DNA of 64,000 nucleotides from Sphingomonas mucosissima (GTDB lineage: Bacteria; Pseudomonadota; Alphaproteobacteria; Sphingomonadales; Sphingomonadaceae): the NCBI RefSeq assembly GCF_002197665.1, contig NZ_NBBJ01000001.1, forward strand, positions 1,178,001 to 1,242,000. The letters are read 5' to 3'. A program made the translations under genes and the position numbers. This document shows, piece by piece, positions 49,725 through 58,776 of this stretch (position 1 is its first letter; the number at the start of each line of letters is the position of its first letter). The notes under the pieces were generated by a model. That model was not told the DNA's origin, did no database searches, and saw nothing but the letters and a program-made list of their open reading frames with translations.

Positions 49725-51202
49725 GCGTCCTCGCGCTTGAGGAGAGCGACGTCGCCGACCAGCACCGGTATACCACGGAGAATACCCTGAAAGTCGGTCA
49801 GTGGAGCGCCCAACGTCAAGCCGCGACTTCCGATCTGGTATTCGCGGATCGTGTCTTCGTGATGGCCCATCCGCTTCTTGACCACCGCTATCGCACGGCG
49901 GACCCGACCGAAGGCTTCGAAATACCGGAGCAGAATGACGGTGTCCGCAAGATAGGTAACGTCGACCGGCGTCTTCATATCGCCGACCAGCCCGTGCTGC
50001 GCGACCGTCAGGATCGTGGTCGCGCCCTGACGGTTCAGATACTGCAACAACTCATGCATGTGCAGGATAAGAGCATGCTCGCCCGGCATCGACGCCTGAT
50101 AACCATTAAGGCTATCGACGATAACGGTTCGCGCGCCTGCCACTTCCACGCAGTGACGCACGCGGGCGGAAAACTCGCCGGGGGTCAGTTCGGCGGCGTC
50201 CACCTGCTCAAGCACGAGCTTACGTTCGTCGATCATCTGCTGGAGATCGATCCCGAGGCTCTTGGCGCGTTGGATCAGAAGGCCGACTTCTTCGTCGAAA
50301 ACGAACATGGCGGCCGTTTCGCCCCGCTCAACTGCCGTTTTCACGAATGTGAGCGCCAACGTCGACTTGCCCGTGCCGGCGGGCCCAAGCACGAGCAGGC
50401 TGGAGCCGCGCTCCAGACCGCCACCGAGAAGCCCGTTCAATTCCGCGGAGTCCGTTGTCAGCATGGTGCGATCGTAGTCGGTACGGTGCTCCGCGGATAC
50501 GAGCCGGGGGAACACGCGAACACCGCCCGTCTCGATGGCGAAGTCGTGATAGCCGCCACGAAAGCGACGGCCACGGTACTTGACCACCCGTAGCCGCCGG
50601 CGCTCAGCGCCGTATTCAGGTGCCAATTCTTCGAGCCTCACCACGCCGTGGGCAACGGAGTGCACCGTTTTGTCGTTCGCGTCCGACGTCAGATCGTCCA
50701 GCATCAGGACGGTGACGCCGCTTCGCGAGAAATAGTGCTTAAGCGCCAGGATTTGACGTCGGTAACGGAGTGAACTCTGCGCGAGCAGCCGGATTTCCGA
50801 CAGGCTGTCCAGCACGACCCGGCTCGGTTTCACCCGTTCAAACGCCTCGAATATCCGCCGCGTCGTTTCACCAAGCTCAAGATCGGACGAGTAGAGGAGG
50901 CTTTGCTGCTCATCATCGAGAAGGTTTTCGGGCGGAACAAGCTCGAAGATCTCGATGCCGCTAACATCCCAGCCGTGGGACCGGGCGGTAGCGAGCAGTT
51001 CCTCCTGCGTTTCGGAGAGGCTGACGTACAGGCACGTCTCACTCGCAGCGGCACCCTGCATCAAAAACTGCAGCGCGATAGTGGTCTTGCCCGCACCTGG
51101 CGATCCCTCGAGTAGGTAGGTGCGGCTCCGCTCCAAGCCGCCACCGAGGACGTCGTCCAGCCCGTCTATACCCATTTGGGCCTGACCCGTGTTGCCAGTC
51201 AT
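49721..51202 (-). CDS. KaiC-like RecA-fold ATPase (two KaiC domains)
   Basis: About 493 residues from the ATG at 51200-51202 (MTGNTGQAQMGIDGLD); in-frame ATGs at 51217 and 51229 add 5-9 residues. Two KaiC domains: P-loop 1 YLLEGSPGAGKTTIAL and P-loop 2 LVLGPAGTGKSTLALTF, each opening with the GIDGLDDVLGGGLERS/NGLLGGGLERGS pattern. GETAAMFVFDEEVG and VIVDSLNGYQASMPGE belong to domain 2. KaiC-like proteins without KaiA/KaiB often pair with histidine kinases in proteobacteria; timekeeping is not implied. No kaiB is in the window. Confidence 0.9.
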   Translation of the reverse strand: MTGNTGQAQMGIDGLDDVLGGGLERSRTYLLEGSPGAGKTTIALQFLMQGAAASETCLYVSLSETQEELLATARSHGWDVSGIEIFELVPPENLLDDEQQSLLYSSDLELGETTRRIFEAFERVKPSRVVLDSLSEIRLLAQSSLRYRRQILALKHYFSRSGVTVLMLDDLTSDANDKTVHSVAHGVVRLEELAPEYGAERRRLRVVKYRGRRFRGGYHDFAIETGGVRVFPRLVSAEHRTDYDRTMLTTDSAELNGLLGGGLERGSSLLVLGPAGTGKSTLALTFVKTAVERGETAAMFVFDEEVGLLIQRAKSLGIDLQQMIDERKLVLEQVDAAELTPGEFSARVRHCVEVAGARTVIVDSLNGYQASMPGEHALILHMHELLQYLNRQGATTILTVAQHGLVGDMKTPVDVTYLADTVILLRYFEAFGRVRRAIAVVKKRMGHHEDTIREYQIGSRGLTLGAPLTDFQGILRGIPVLVGDVALLKREDA

Positions 51203-51599
51203 CGTCGTGCATCCCATCCGAGCGAACATCGTCTGCCCGACACGGTAACACACTCTGATCGTTAGCGAGAGCGCGGTAAGCGAGAACAATCAGCTTGACC
51301 CACGCTGACGAGCGAAAGCTTGCTTGCAAGGTGCATAGTCGCCGCAGAACCGAGCAGCGCAGTCTGACCCATAACCGACCGTTCAGCTGCCGTTTTCAGC
51401 TTTCCTAAACTGCCATTTGTTCAGGTATCTGAACACTTCATTCGCGCATGGCGATGCACGAGGATGGCTCACGCACGGCTCGATCGGGGATCGGCCGTTC
51501 TGCAAGCTCGATGAGATCTTCAAGCCTCACGTCGCAGTTGGTGTGCTTTAGGATGTCGCCTCAACAACACGTTGCAAAGCCAACTGGCAAAAAAGCCAT
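51203..51599. other. Intergenic stretch between kaiC-like gene and transposase remnant
   Basis: About 400 bases with no credible gene. It should contain the minus-strand promoter for the kaiC-kinase pair. Short frames here have no recognisable protein pattern. One minus-strand frame at about 51448-51560 reads DVRLEDLIELAERPIPD, but it has no start and no match I can name. Confidence 0.4.
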
Positions 51600-51896
51600 C
51601 ACTGCAGCCCTGAGCATGTCAGGTGCGAAATCGCCAGTTGTGACGCGTAAAGGCAGCAGTGTGTGGCGCCAGGAGACGACAAGTATCACCTCCTCGCTTA
51701 GGTCAGCGTTGGTGAATGCGGGGTCTTGTTGGGTCTTGAGATCCTCGACTACCACCCTCTCGCGCCACTTCTCCACCGTTTTCAGGCTGGTTCCCAGCTG
51801 ATAGCTCGGTTTCTCGAGCGAAGCTTGCGGTCACTGTACTGCTGCTCGGACGGCGTTCGTGGTCGTGCCGCTTCCATGACGTACCTGTCCCTGTAC
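51600..51896 (-). pseudogene. Decayed IS481-type transposase fragment
   Basis: The minus strand reads GQVRHGSGTTTNAVRAAVQ, then TGA (51831-51833), then PQASLEKPSYQLGTSLKTVEKWRER with VVVEDLKT and SWRHTLLPL in the same frame. After a small deletion the next frame gives YASQLAISHLTCSGLQ and a stop. This matches the N-terminal helix-turn-helix and the HTLLPLDDCLYALQPTIPHLTR block of IS481-family transposases, as remembered from the family. The DDE domain is gone, so it cannot move. No terminal repeats were found. It lies downstream of the trehalase gene. Confidence 0.78.
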
Positions 51897-51963
51897 CGTC
51901 TTCTTGCTGTCAGCCTCCACATTTGCCGGGCGGAAGCCAGAACAAGCTCGGTATGACGAACAG

Positions 51964-53517
51964 TCACGGCAGCGGATACCGCTCGAGGATCGCGCTGGTC
52001 ACGCCGTTGGTCCAGCCGAAGCCGTCCTGCGTCGGATACTCCCCGCCGCCGCCAGGCTTGCGCTCCTCCACGTCATATTTCTCCAGCATCTTGCCGGTGT
52101 CCGCATAAGCCGCCTCCACCGTGCCGAGCCAGCGCTTGGCGATCTCCCGCGCCAGTGCCGGCTGGCCGCTCCGCTCCAGCGCGGCGATTGCCACCCATTG
52201 CAGCGGCGCCCAGCCGTTGGGCGAGTCCCATTGCTGCCCGGTGCGGATCGGCGTGGTGCGCAGCCCCCCGGTCGCCAGAAGATCGCGGCGCACGGTAGTC
52301 GCCACCGCCGCCGCCTGCTGCGGCGAGGCTGCGCCCGCGAACAGGGGGTAGAGCATGGCAGCCGAGACGCGCGGCGTCGGCTTGCGCGCCACGCGGTCCC
52401 AATCGGCGTAACGGCCTTGGCGCGCCACCCAGAAGTAGCGGTTCAACGCAGCTCGGCGCTTATCTGCCATCGCCGTGAACGACTGGGCGCCCGCCTGATC
52501 GCCCGCAGCGGCGCTGCGCCTGGCGATCGCTTCCTCCATCATCAGCATCAAGCTGTTGAGATCGACCGGCACGATGTCGGTAGTCCGGATGGAGGCAAGA
52601 CGCTGCGGATCGGACAGCCAGCGGCTGCTGTAATCCCAGCCGCTTTCCGCCCCGGCGCGCAAGTGACGGTACATCTCCTCGGCCGGGCGGCTCGGGTCTT
52701 CCCCAGCGGTGATCACATCCTCGGCGTAGGATTCATCGCGCGGGAGCGGGCGATCGTCCCAATAGCGGTTGAGCAAGGTGCCGTCCGGCATCCGCACCAC
52801 CCGCGCGCACGCGCCGCTGGTATCGAGGCACTCGGCGCCCTTCATCCAATAGGCATGTTCCGTCTTCAGCGCCGCCAGCCGCTTTGCCGCCGTCGCGGGG
52901 TCGGCGTCCTTGGACAGGTCCAGCATCAGCGCAAAGAACGGCGGCTGCGCGCGGCCGAGATAATAGGTCCGCATGCCGTTGGGGATGTGGCCGTAGCGCT
53001 CGATCGTGTCTGTGAAGTTCGCCAGCATCGATTCGACGAGCGGCTGCTGCCCGTCGACGGCGAGCCCCAGCATGGTGAAATAGCTGTCCCAATAATACAT
53101 CTCGCGGAACCGGCCGCCGGGCACTACATAAGGCTGCGGCATCGGCAGCAGGGACGAGCCCGCGACCGGCGTATCGGCCTGGCGCACCAGCATCGGCCAC
53201 AGGTTGCGGATGTGGCGGCGCAGATCGGTTGCGCCGCGATCGTTGACGCCTGGAACCGTGAAGTTGGCGAGGACGAACGCGCGCAGCGCCTCGGGCGTCG
53301 TTGGCCGCTGCCGCTGGTAATCGGCCATGATCGCCTGCGGATCACGCTTGGGCACCGCATCGACGAAGGTCTTGCCGTCAGGGAACAGCCGACCCGTCTG
53401 CACGGCGCTGAACAGCTCCCCGTAAAGCGCGGCAGGCGATTGCTGCGCGCGGATCGGCTCGGCGACCAGCGTACACACCGCCAGAGATGTCCCGATCAGC
53501 GATTGCCAAAACTTCAT
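51964..53517 (-). CDS. treA: Periplasmic trehalase
   Basis: 517 residues. Signal peptide MKFWQSLIGTSLAVCTLVAE with cleavage near RAQQ. Trehalase signature 1 is PGGRFREMYYWDSYF (about 133-147); signature 2 is QWDSPNGWAPLQWVA. The GH37 acid Asp is in AESGWDYSSRWL and the base Glu lies in GGGEYPTQDGFGWTNG. It hydrolyses trehalose to two glucoses in the periplasm. Its ATG overlaps the upstream esterase stop (ATGA, 53514-53517), so the two are co-translated. Divergent from a TonB receptor. Confidence 0.95.
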   Translation of the reverse strand: MKFWQSLIGTSLAVCTLVAEPIRAQQSPAALYGELFSAVQTGRLFPDGKTFVDAVPKRDPQAIMADYQRQRPTTPEALRAFVLANFTVPGVNDRGATDLRRHIRNLWPMLVRQADTPVAGSSLLPMPQPYVVPGGRFREMYYWDSYFTMLGLAVDGQQPLVESMLANFTDTIERYGHIPNGMRTYYLGRAQPPFFALMLDLSKDADPATAAKRLAALKTEHAYWMKGAECLDTSGACARVVRMPDGTLLNRYWDDRPLPRDESYAEDVITAGEDPSRPAEEMYRHLRAGAESGWDYSSRWLSDPQRLASIRTTDIVPVDLNSLMLMMEEAIARRSAAAGDQAGAQSFTAMADKRRAALNRYFWVARQGRYADWDRVARKPTPRVSAAMLYPLFAGAASPQQAAAVATTVRRDLLATGGLRTTPIRTGQQWDSPNGWAPLQWVAIAALERSGQPALAREIAKRWLGTVEAAYADTGKMLEKYDVEERKPGGGGEYPTQDGFGWTNGVTSAILERYPLP

Positions 53518-54572
53518 CGTTCGTCACCCTTTTTGACTGGATCTGCCGGTGCCGCACCCAGATGCCGATCGAAAAACGCGGAAACAAGCCGGAATGCCTC
53601 TATCGATTCCGGCATATTGGGCCAGACAAAGAACGCGTGGCCAAGCCCGTCGAAGATCTGAAGCTCACTCTTCACCCCCAATGCCGACAGCCGACGATGC
53701 TGCCAGGTCAGCACACTGGAGGCGAAATCACGGCTGCCGGCGAGGTGAAGCGTGGGCGGAAACTGCCGCATCACTGCGTCTGAGCCAAGCGGGTAGGCGA
53801 GCGGATCGTCGGCCGGAATACCTTTCATGTACGCAGCTTGCAGCTCAGTTGGCAGCGCTCCTGCACGCATCGGCTTGCCGGTGGTCAGCGGGTCGGAGAG
53901 ATAGGCGCTGTCCCCGGCATACGCGCCGCCTGTGCCGCAAAACGTGCCGACGGCCCCCGGGCGCGGTAGGTGGTGGCGCTGGAACCAGGCGACCGATTGC
54001 GCGGTAATGACGCCGCCCGCCGAACATCCGTAGATGCCGATGTTCTCCGGGCGATAGCGTTTCAGAAGTTCGCGATACACCGCCGCGATGTCCTGCGAGG
54101 CGGCGGGGTAGCGATGCTCAGGGGCCAAACGATAGTCGACGGTTACCACCGTGATTCCCATGGTCGCTGCGATCGGGATTGCCTCCACCAGCGCGCCGCT
54201 GCCGCTGCCCCACATGAAGGCGCCGCCATGCACGTTGATCAGCACGCGTTCCGCGTTGCGCATGGACGGGCCATTGGCCGGGGTGACCACGTCCACCACA
54301 ACGCCGCCTAGACGTTCACGACGCTCGGCCGTGCGGAAGTGGCGCCGCATCTCCGCCAGACGATCGTCATTGTAGCGCCCCCAGAAAGCACGTGCTGCGG
54401 CAATGTCGTCACCGAAGTCAGGCGGGCGGATCGCCTGCTGTTGGACAATCACGCGCTTTGCCTCATTACTCAGCAACGTGGACGGCGGCAGCGTCATCGC
54501 CGGAACCTTCACCGTCTGCGCCGCCACCGGCGCGGCCAGCATCAGGAGCGCCATCACCAAGCCTGACTTCAC
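53514..54572 (-). CDS. Exported alpha/beta hydrolase (HSL-type esterase)
   Basis: 352 residues from the GTG at 54570-54572, preceded by GGAGG 6 bases away; an ATG six codons in (54554) would still leave a signal peptide (MALLMLAAPVAAQT). HSL family: oxyanion motif VLINVHGGAFMWG, nucleophile in GIYGCSAGGVIT, Asp in HLAGSRDFAS and His in FDGLGHAFFVWP. Likely a periplasmic carboxyl esterase, perhaps deacetylating sugars given its partner trehalase and the divergent glycan genes; that role is inferred. Confidence 0.88.
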   Translation of the reverse strand: MKSGLVMALLMLAAPVAAQTVKVPAMTLPPSTLLSNEAKRVIVQQQAIRPPDFGDDIAAARAFWGRYNDDRLAEMRRHFRTAERRERLGGVVVDVVTPANGPSMRNAERVLINVHGGAFMWGSGSGALVEAIPIAATMGITVVTVDYRLAPEHRYPAASQDIAAVYRELLKRYRPENIGIYGCSAGGVITAQSVAWFQRHHLPRPGAVGTFCGTGGAYAGDSAYLSDPLTTGKPMRAGALPTELQAAYMKGIPADDPLAYPLGSDAVMRQFPPTLHLAGSRDFASSVLTWQHRRLSALGVKSELQIFDGLGHAFFVWPNMPESIEAFRLVSAFFDRHLGAAPADPVKKGDER

Positions 54573-54726
54573 CCTCGCCTCCTCATCAACTGTTGCAGAA
54601 AGGCTGCACCATATGCAGGATTGCGCAACACCCTTTTGCGCTCCTCGACGGGAACAAACCTCGTTCCTATCTCGCGCATATCAGGCCGCTACCGGGAGGA
54701 GCGGCTCAAGCAAAAGGGTAAAGATC
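54573..54726. promoter_or_regulatory. Divergent regulatory region of the trehalase and TonB-sulfatase operons
   Basis: 154 bases between the esterase start (minus) and the TonB receptor start (plus). No gene fits. Both promoters should lie here, so a shared regulator is possible, but I cannot identify an operator by eye and none of the neighbouring genes is a transcription factor. Confidence 0.4.
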
Positions 54727-57225
54727 ATGCTTTCCACATTGATGGGCCGTCTCATGATCGGCACTGCCGCCGGCGCCATGCTCGCTGCCGGGTCAGTTGC
54801 TGCGCAGACCGACACGTCTGCCGCTCAGTCCGCGGATAGCGCGCAACGCGCGCAACCGGACACGGGTCTGATCGATACGTCCGCTCAGAACGGGGATGAT
54901 ATCGTTGTTGTCGGTACCGCTGGCGGCGGCACGCGCCGTCAGGACGCGTCCTTCGCCGTCACGACCCTCGGCAACGACGCAATCGAGCGCGCCGCCCCGA
55001 ACAGCACCGCCGATCTGCTGCGCACGGTTCCGGGCGTGATGGCGGAAAGCTCGGGCGGCCAGAACGGCGCCAACATCTTCGTGCGCGGCTATCCGTCGGG
55101 CGGCGACGCGCAGTTCGTCACCTTCCAGTACGCCGGCACGCCGATCTTCGCGCCGCCGACGCTCTCGTTCCTGGAGAATTCGCAGCTCATCCGCCTCGAC
55201 GAGACGGTACAGCGCGTCGAGGCCGTCCGCGGCGGCACTGGCTCGCTGTTCTCCAACGGCCAGCCGGGCCTCACCGTCAACGTCGTGCCGCGCATCGGCG
55301 GCAGCGAGCTCCACGGCCTGGCCAAGGTTTCGTACACCGACTTCGACGAGATCCGCGGAGACGCCTGGATCTCTGGTCCGCTCGGCGAGAACACCGGCTT
55401 CATGGTCGGCGGTTATTACGCGCAGAGCAACGGCATCCGCGATCCGCGCTACCGTGCCGAGCAGGGCGGCCAGATCACGGCGAACATTCACCATGATTTC
55501 GGTGACAAGGGCTCCGTGGAAATCTACGCCCGCTACTTGAACGACCGCGGCCAGTGGCTCCTGCCGATTCCGGTGGTCGTGGATGGCAATAACACCAGCC
55601 AGTACCCCGGCTTCGATCATGGCACCGGAACGCTGAACGGCCCGGATACGCGCGCCGTGCAGAACGTCGTTGGCCGCACCGTGGATCTGCAGGACGGTCG
55701 CGGCGCCAAGGTCATCAACACCGGCTTCAACTTCGATTACGAGGTGGTCGATGGCCTGCGCGTGCGTGAGCGCATGAGCTACATGGGGGGCAACGCCGAC
55801 ACGCGTGGCTTGGTGCCGGCCGAGGCGCCAGTTGCCGCTTCAGTGATGGCGACACGGCTCGCGGGTGCGGGCGCCACGGTATCGTCGCTCGTTTATGCCG
55901 ACGGCAGCGGCGCGCTGGCTACCGGTGCGGGCACGCCTGTTCTGCGCGCCGGCATCTGGGAAGTGCGCAAGAAGATTTCGTCCTTTGTCGCCGACACGGC
56001 GCTGGAGTGGACGGCCGGCAACAACAAGCTGACCGGCGGGTTCTATTACACCAACTTTACCTCACGCGATCAGTGGGCGCTGGGCAACCAGGTGCTGCTC
56101 ACGGCAGAGCCTAACGCCCGGCGGCTCGACATGGGCGTGACCAGTGCAGCGGGCACGGCGCAGCAGGCGACGCTGCGCGGCTTCACCAGCGGCCCGGCCT
56201 TCCAAGTGCGCGGCTGGTATGAAGGCCAGGATCTGGCTTTCTATGCGGTGGACGAGTTCCAGATCACGCCGGAACTGCGCATCGATGGCGGCATTCGCTG
56301 GCAGCGCCACATCGTGGACGGTACGCTCAGCACGCCGCGCACCGCAGCGCAGGGCGGCAACGTCAACCTGGATGGCAATCCCAACACGCTGTACGACAAC
56401 AGCGTCACCGTGCTCGGGCCGCTGCGCAATATCCGCTATCGTGACGACGCATGGTCGTGGACCGCAGGCGTCAATTACGACTTCAGCCGCAGCGTGGGCG
56501 TGTTCGCCCGCTACAGCCGCGGCAACAGCTTCCCGCAGTTCGACAATCTGCGCGAAGCCAGCGCGGCCGACATCGCCAACAACACCGGCTTGGCGGTGGT
56601 TGCCGAAGTCGACACCTACGAAGGCGGCCTGAAGGTTTCGACCGACATCGCCAATCTCTACGCCACCGTCTTCCACAACCGCTTCGACGGTTTGGCGACC
56701 ACGACGATCATCAACGACGTGCCGACCAGCTCCAACGGCGGCGCGAAGGCGACCGGCGTCGAGCTGGAAGGCGTGGTGCGTCCGTTCCGCGGCTTCAGCC
56801 TGGCGGCGGCCGGCACGTTCCTCGACGGTACCTACCGTGATTTCTTCACGGGCAACGGGCTGATCGATAATACCGGCAATCGCGTGCAGCGCCAGCCGAA
56901 GTGGATGTGGCGCGTGACCCCGGCCTATGAACTGCCGGTCGGCAGCATTCGGCCGTCGCTGTTCGCCACGCTGCAATACACCGGTGATCGCTTCTCCGAT
57001 CCGGAGAACAATCAGCTGCTGCCGAACTTCTATCAGCTCGACGCTGGTGTCTCGGTAACGGTGGCGGATCGCATCCGCTTGCAGGTGACCGGCAACAACC
57101 TGACCGACGAGCTGGGCCTGACGGAGCAGAACCCGCGCATCATCGGTGGCCAGGGCCAGGGCGTGATCCTCGCTCGTCCGATCCTGGGTCGTTCGTTCCG
57201 CTTCAGCGCGGCGTTTGAATTCTGA
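54727..57225 (+). CDS. TonB-dependent receptor of the sulfatase/GH92 operon
   Basis: 832 residues from the ATG at 54727. Signal peptide (MLSTLMGRLMIGTAAGAMLA), then a TonB-box-like DDIVVVGTAGGGTRR. Plug motifs are STADLLRTVPGVMAESSGG, NIFVRGYPSGGDAQFVTFQY and RVEAVRGGTGSLFSNGQPG. The barrel ends GRSFRFSAAFEF with terminal Phe. By position it should bring a substrate for the two sulfatases and GH92 enzyme into the periplasm. A strong terminator follows at 57246, so the downstream enzyme genes need readthrough or their own promoter. Confidence 0.92.
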   Translation: MLSTLMGRLMIGTAAGAMLAAGSVAAQTDTSAAQSADSAQRAQPDTGLIDTSAQNGDDIVVVGTAGGGTRRQDASFAVTTLGNDAIERAAPNSTADLLRTVPGVMAESSGGQNGANIFVRGYPSGGDAQFVTFQYAGTPIFAPPTLSFLENSQLIRLDETVQRVEAVRGGTGSLFSNGQPGLTVNVVPRIGGSELHGLAKVSYTDFDEIRGDAWISGPLGENTGFMVGGYYAQSNGIRDPRYRAEQGGQITANIHHDFGDKGSVEIYARYLNDRGQWLLPIPVVVDGNNTSQYPGFDHGTGTLNGPDTRAVQNVVGRTVDLQDGRGAKVINTGFNFDYEVVDGLRVRERMSYMGGNADTRGLVPAEAPVAASVMATRLAGAGATVSSLVYADGSGALATGAGTPVLRAGIWEVRKKISSFVADTALEWTAGNNKLTGGFYYTNFTSRDQWALGNQVLLTAEPNARRLDMGVTSAAGTAQQATLRGFTSGPAFQVRGWYEGQDLAFYAVDEFQITPELRIDGGIRWQRHIVDGTLSTPRTAAQGGNVNLDGNPNTLYDNSVTVLGPLRNIRYRDDAWSWTAGVNYDFSRSVGVFARYSRGNSFPQFDNLREASAADIANNTGLAVVAEVDTYEGGLKVSTDIANLYATVFHNRFDGLATTTIINDVPTSSNGGAKATGVELEGVVRPFRGFSLAAAGTFLDGTYRDFFTGNGLIDNTGNRVQRQPKWMWRVTPAYELPVGSIRPSLFATLQYTGDRFSDPENNQLLPNFYQLDAGVSVTVADRIRLQVTGNNLTDELGLTEQNPRIIGGQGQGVILARPILGRSFRFSAAFEF

Positions 57226-57245
57226 TCTGACCACTGCCAATATCT

Positions 57246-57279
57246 GGGCGGCGCTTTACACGAAGCGCCGCCCTTTTTT
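57246..57279 (+). terminator. Strong rho-independent terminator after the TonB receptor
   Basis: GGGCGGCGCTT and AAGCGCCGCCC form an 11-bp stem with a 6-base loop, followed by TTTTTT. It begins 20 bases past the receptor stop and 73 bases before the first sulfatase ATG. Confidence 0.92.
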
Positions 57280-57351
57280 CTTTCCGCGGCACTTCCCCGA
57301 CGGCTGTTTCCCGCCTTCGCGTAGATGATGGATGACGCTATCGTCTGTGCC

Positions 57352-58776
57352 ATGGATAGACGTAACGTATTGAAGGGCATGGCCGGAATCGCCGCCGCCA
57401 GCGCCGCCCCCGGCTTCGCCCAGACCACCACCCCGCCGGGCAAGAAGCCGCGCAACGTCCTCTTGCTGATCTCCGACGATCAGGGCCTCGATCTTGGCTG
57501 CTATGGCGTTGCGGTGAAGACGCCGCGGCTCGATCGCCTCGCGCGCGGCGGCACGCTCTTCCGCCACGGCTATGCCGCCGTTTCCTCGTGCAGCCCCAGC
57601 CGCGCGGTGATCAACACCGGGCTCTACACGCATCAGAACGGCATGTACGGCCTGCAGCACGACGTGCATCACCAGTCGCTGCTGCCGGGGATCGAAACGC
57701 TGCCTGCGATGCTGCGCCGTGCCGGCTATGCCACCGCGCTCGTCGGCAAGAAGCATGTCGGGCCGGACAGCGCCTTTCCCTATCAGGCGGAACTCGTTCC
57801 CGAACGCGGCGGCATCCGCGACGTGCGCGAACTCGTCATCGCCGCGGCGAGCTTCATCCGCTCGACTGATGAGCGGCCGTTCTTCGTCACCGTCGCGTAC
57901 AGCGATCCGCATCGCGCCGCGGTGGATTACGGCAACGATCGCGCCTGGCCGGGCGTGAAGCCGGAAAGCTACGATCCGCGCCGCGTGCAGATCCCGTCGC
58001 ATCTGCCCGATCTTGCTGCCGTGCGGCAGGACATCGCCGAATATTATGAATCGCTCAGCCGCCTCGACGCCGGCGTCGGCATGATCCTCGACGATCTCGC
58101 CGCCACCGGCCGCGCCGACGATACGTTGGTCATCTTCCTCAGCGACAACGGCCGGCCCTTCCCCGGCGCGAAGACGAACCTCTACGATGCCGGCCTCCAC
58201 CTCCCGCTCATCGTCCACGCGCCGGGCAGCGCCCCGGCCGTGAACGACGCGATGGTCAGCTGGACCGACATCGCCCCCACCGTCCTCGATTGGGCCGGCG
58301 TCGCCCCTCCTGCCGCCTATAAGCTGTCCGGCACGTCATTGCTGCCGATCCTCGGCAAGGCCGGCGATCCCGCGCGCGACGCGATCGTCGCCAGCCACGA
58401 TTTCCACGAGATCAATCAATATTATCCGATGCGCAGCATCCGCACGCGCACCCACAATTACATCCTCAACCTCGCCTGGCAGCTGCCGTACCCGATCGCC
58501 GGGGACGTGGCGGGCTCGCCATCGTGGAAGGCGATCAGCGCCGATCCCGCGATCCCGCTCGGCAAGCGCAGTCAGGCGGCGTACCTTCAGCGTCCGCCGG
58601 AAGAATTGTACGATCTAACCCGCGATCCGGACGAGCTGGTGAACGTCGCCGCCGATCCTGCCTATGCCGCGATCAAGGCCCGGCTTGCCGAACGGCTGCG
58701 CACGATCCGCGCCGAGACCCGCGACCCCTGGCTCGCCGGGCAGACCGATCCTTACTCCCACGTGGGCCAGCATTGA
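57352..58776 (+). CDS. Secreted type I sulfatase
   Basis: 474 residues from the ATG at 57352. Tat-type signal MDRRNVLKGMAGIAAASAAP with a cleavage site near GFA. Type I sulfatase: metal Asp pair NVLLLISDDQGLD, formylglycine motif CSPSR with Cys80, histidine pattern VGKKHVGPDSAFPYQ, later FLSDNGRPFPGAKTNLYDAG. It hydrolyses a sulfate ester after its Cys is converted to formylglycine by FGE or a maturase encoded elsewhere. The stop overlaps the next ATG (TGATG). Confidence 0.93.
   Translation: MDRRNVLKGMAGIAAASAAPGFAQTTTPPGKKPRNVLLLISDDQGLDLGCYGVAVKTPRLDRLARGGTLFRHGYAAVSSCSPSRAVINTGLYTHQNGMYGLQHDVHHQSLLPGIETLPAMLRRAGYATALVGKKHVGPDSAFPYQAELVPERGGIRDVRELVIAAASFIRSTDERPFFVTVAYSDPHRAAVDYGNDRAWPGVKPESYDPRRVQIPSHLPDLAAVRQDIAEYYESLSRLDAGVGMILDDLAATGRADDTLVIFLSDNGRPFPGAKTNLYDAGLHLPLIVHAPGSAPAVNDAMVSWTDIAPTVLDWAGVAPPAAYKLSGTSLLPILGKAGDPARDAIVASHDFHEINQYYPMRSIRTRTHNYILNLAWQLPYPIAGDVAGSPSWKAISADPAIPLGKRSQAAYLQRPPEELYDLTRDPDELVNVAADPAYAAIKARLAERLRTIRAETRDPWLAGQTDPYSHVGQH

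Noticed and set aside
49721-51963. kaiB or kaiA gene accompanying the KaiC-like ATPase
   Set aside because: No small thioredoxin-like or KaiA-like frame in either flank; the right flank holds only a transposase relic.
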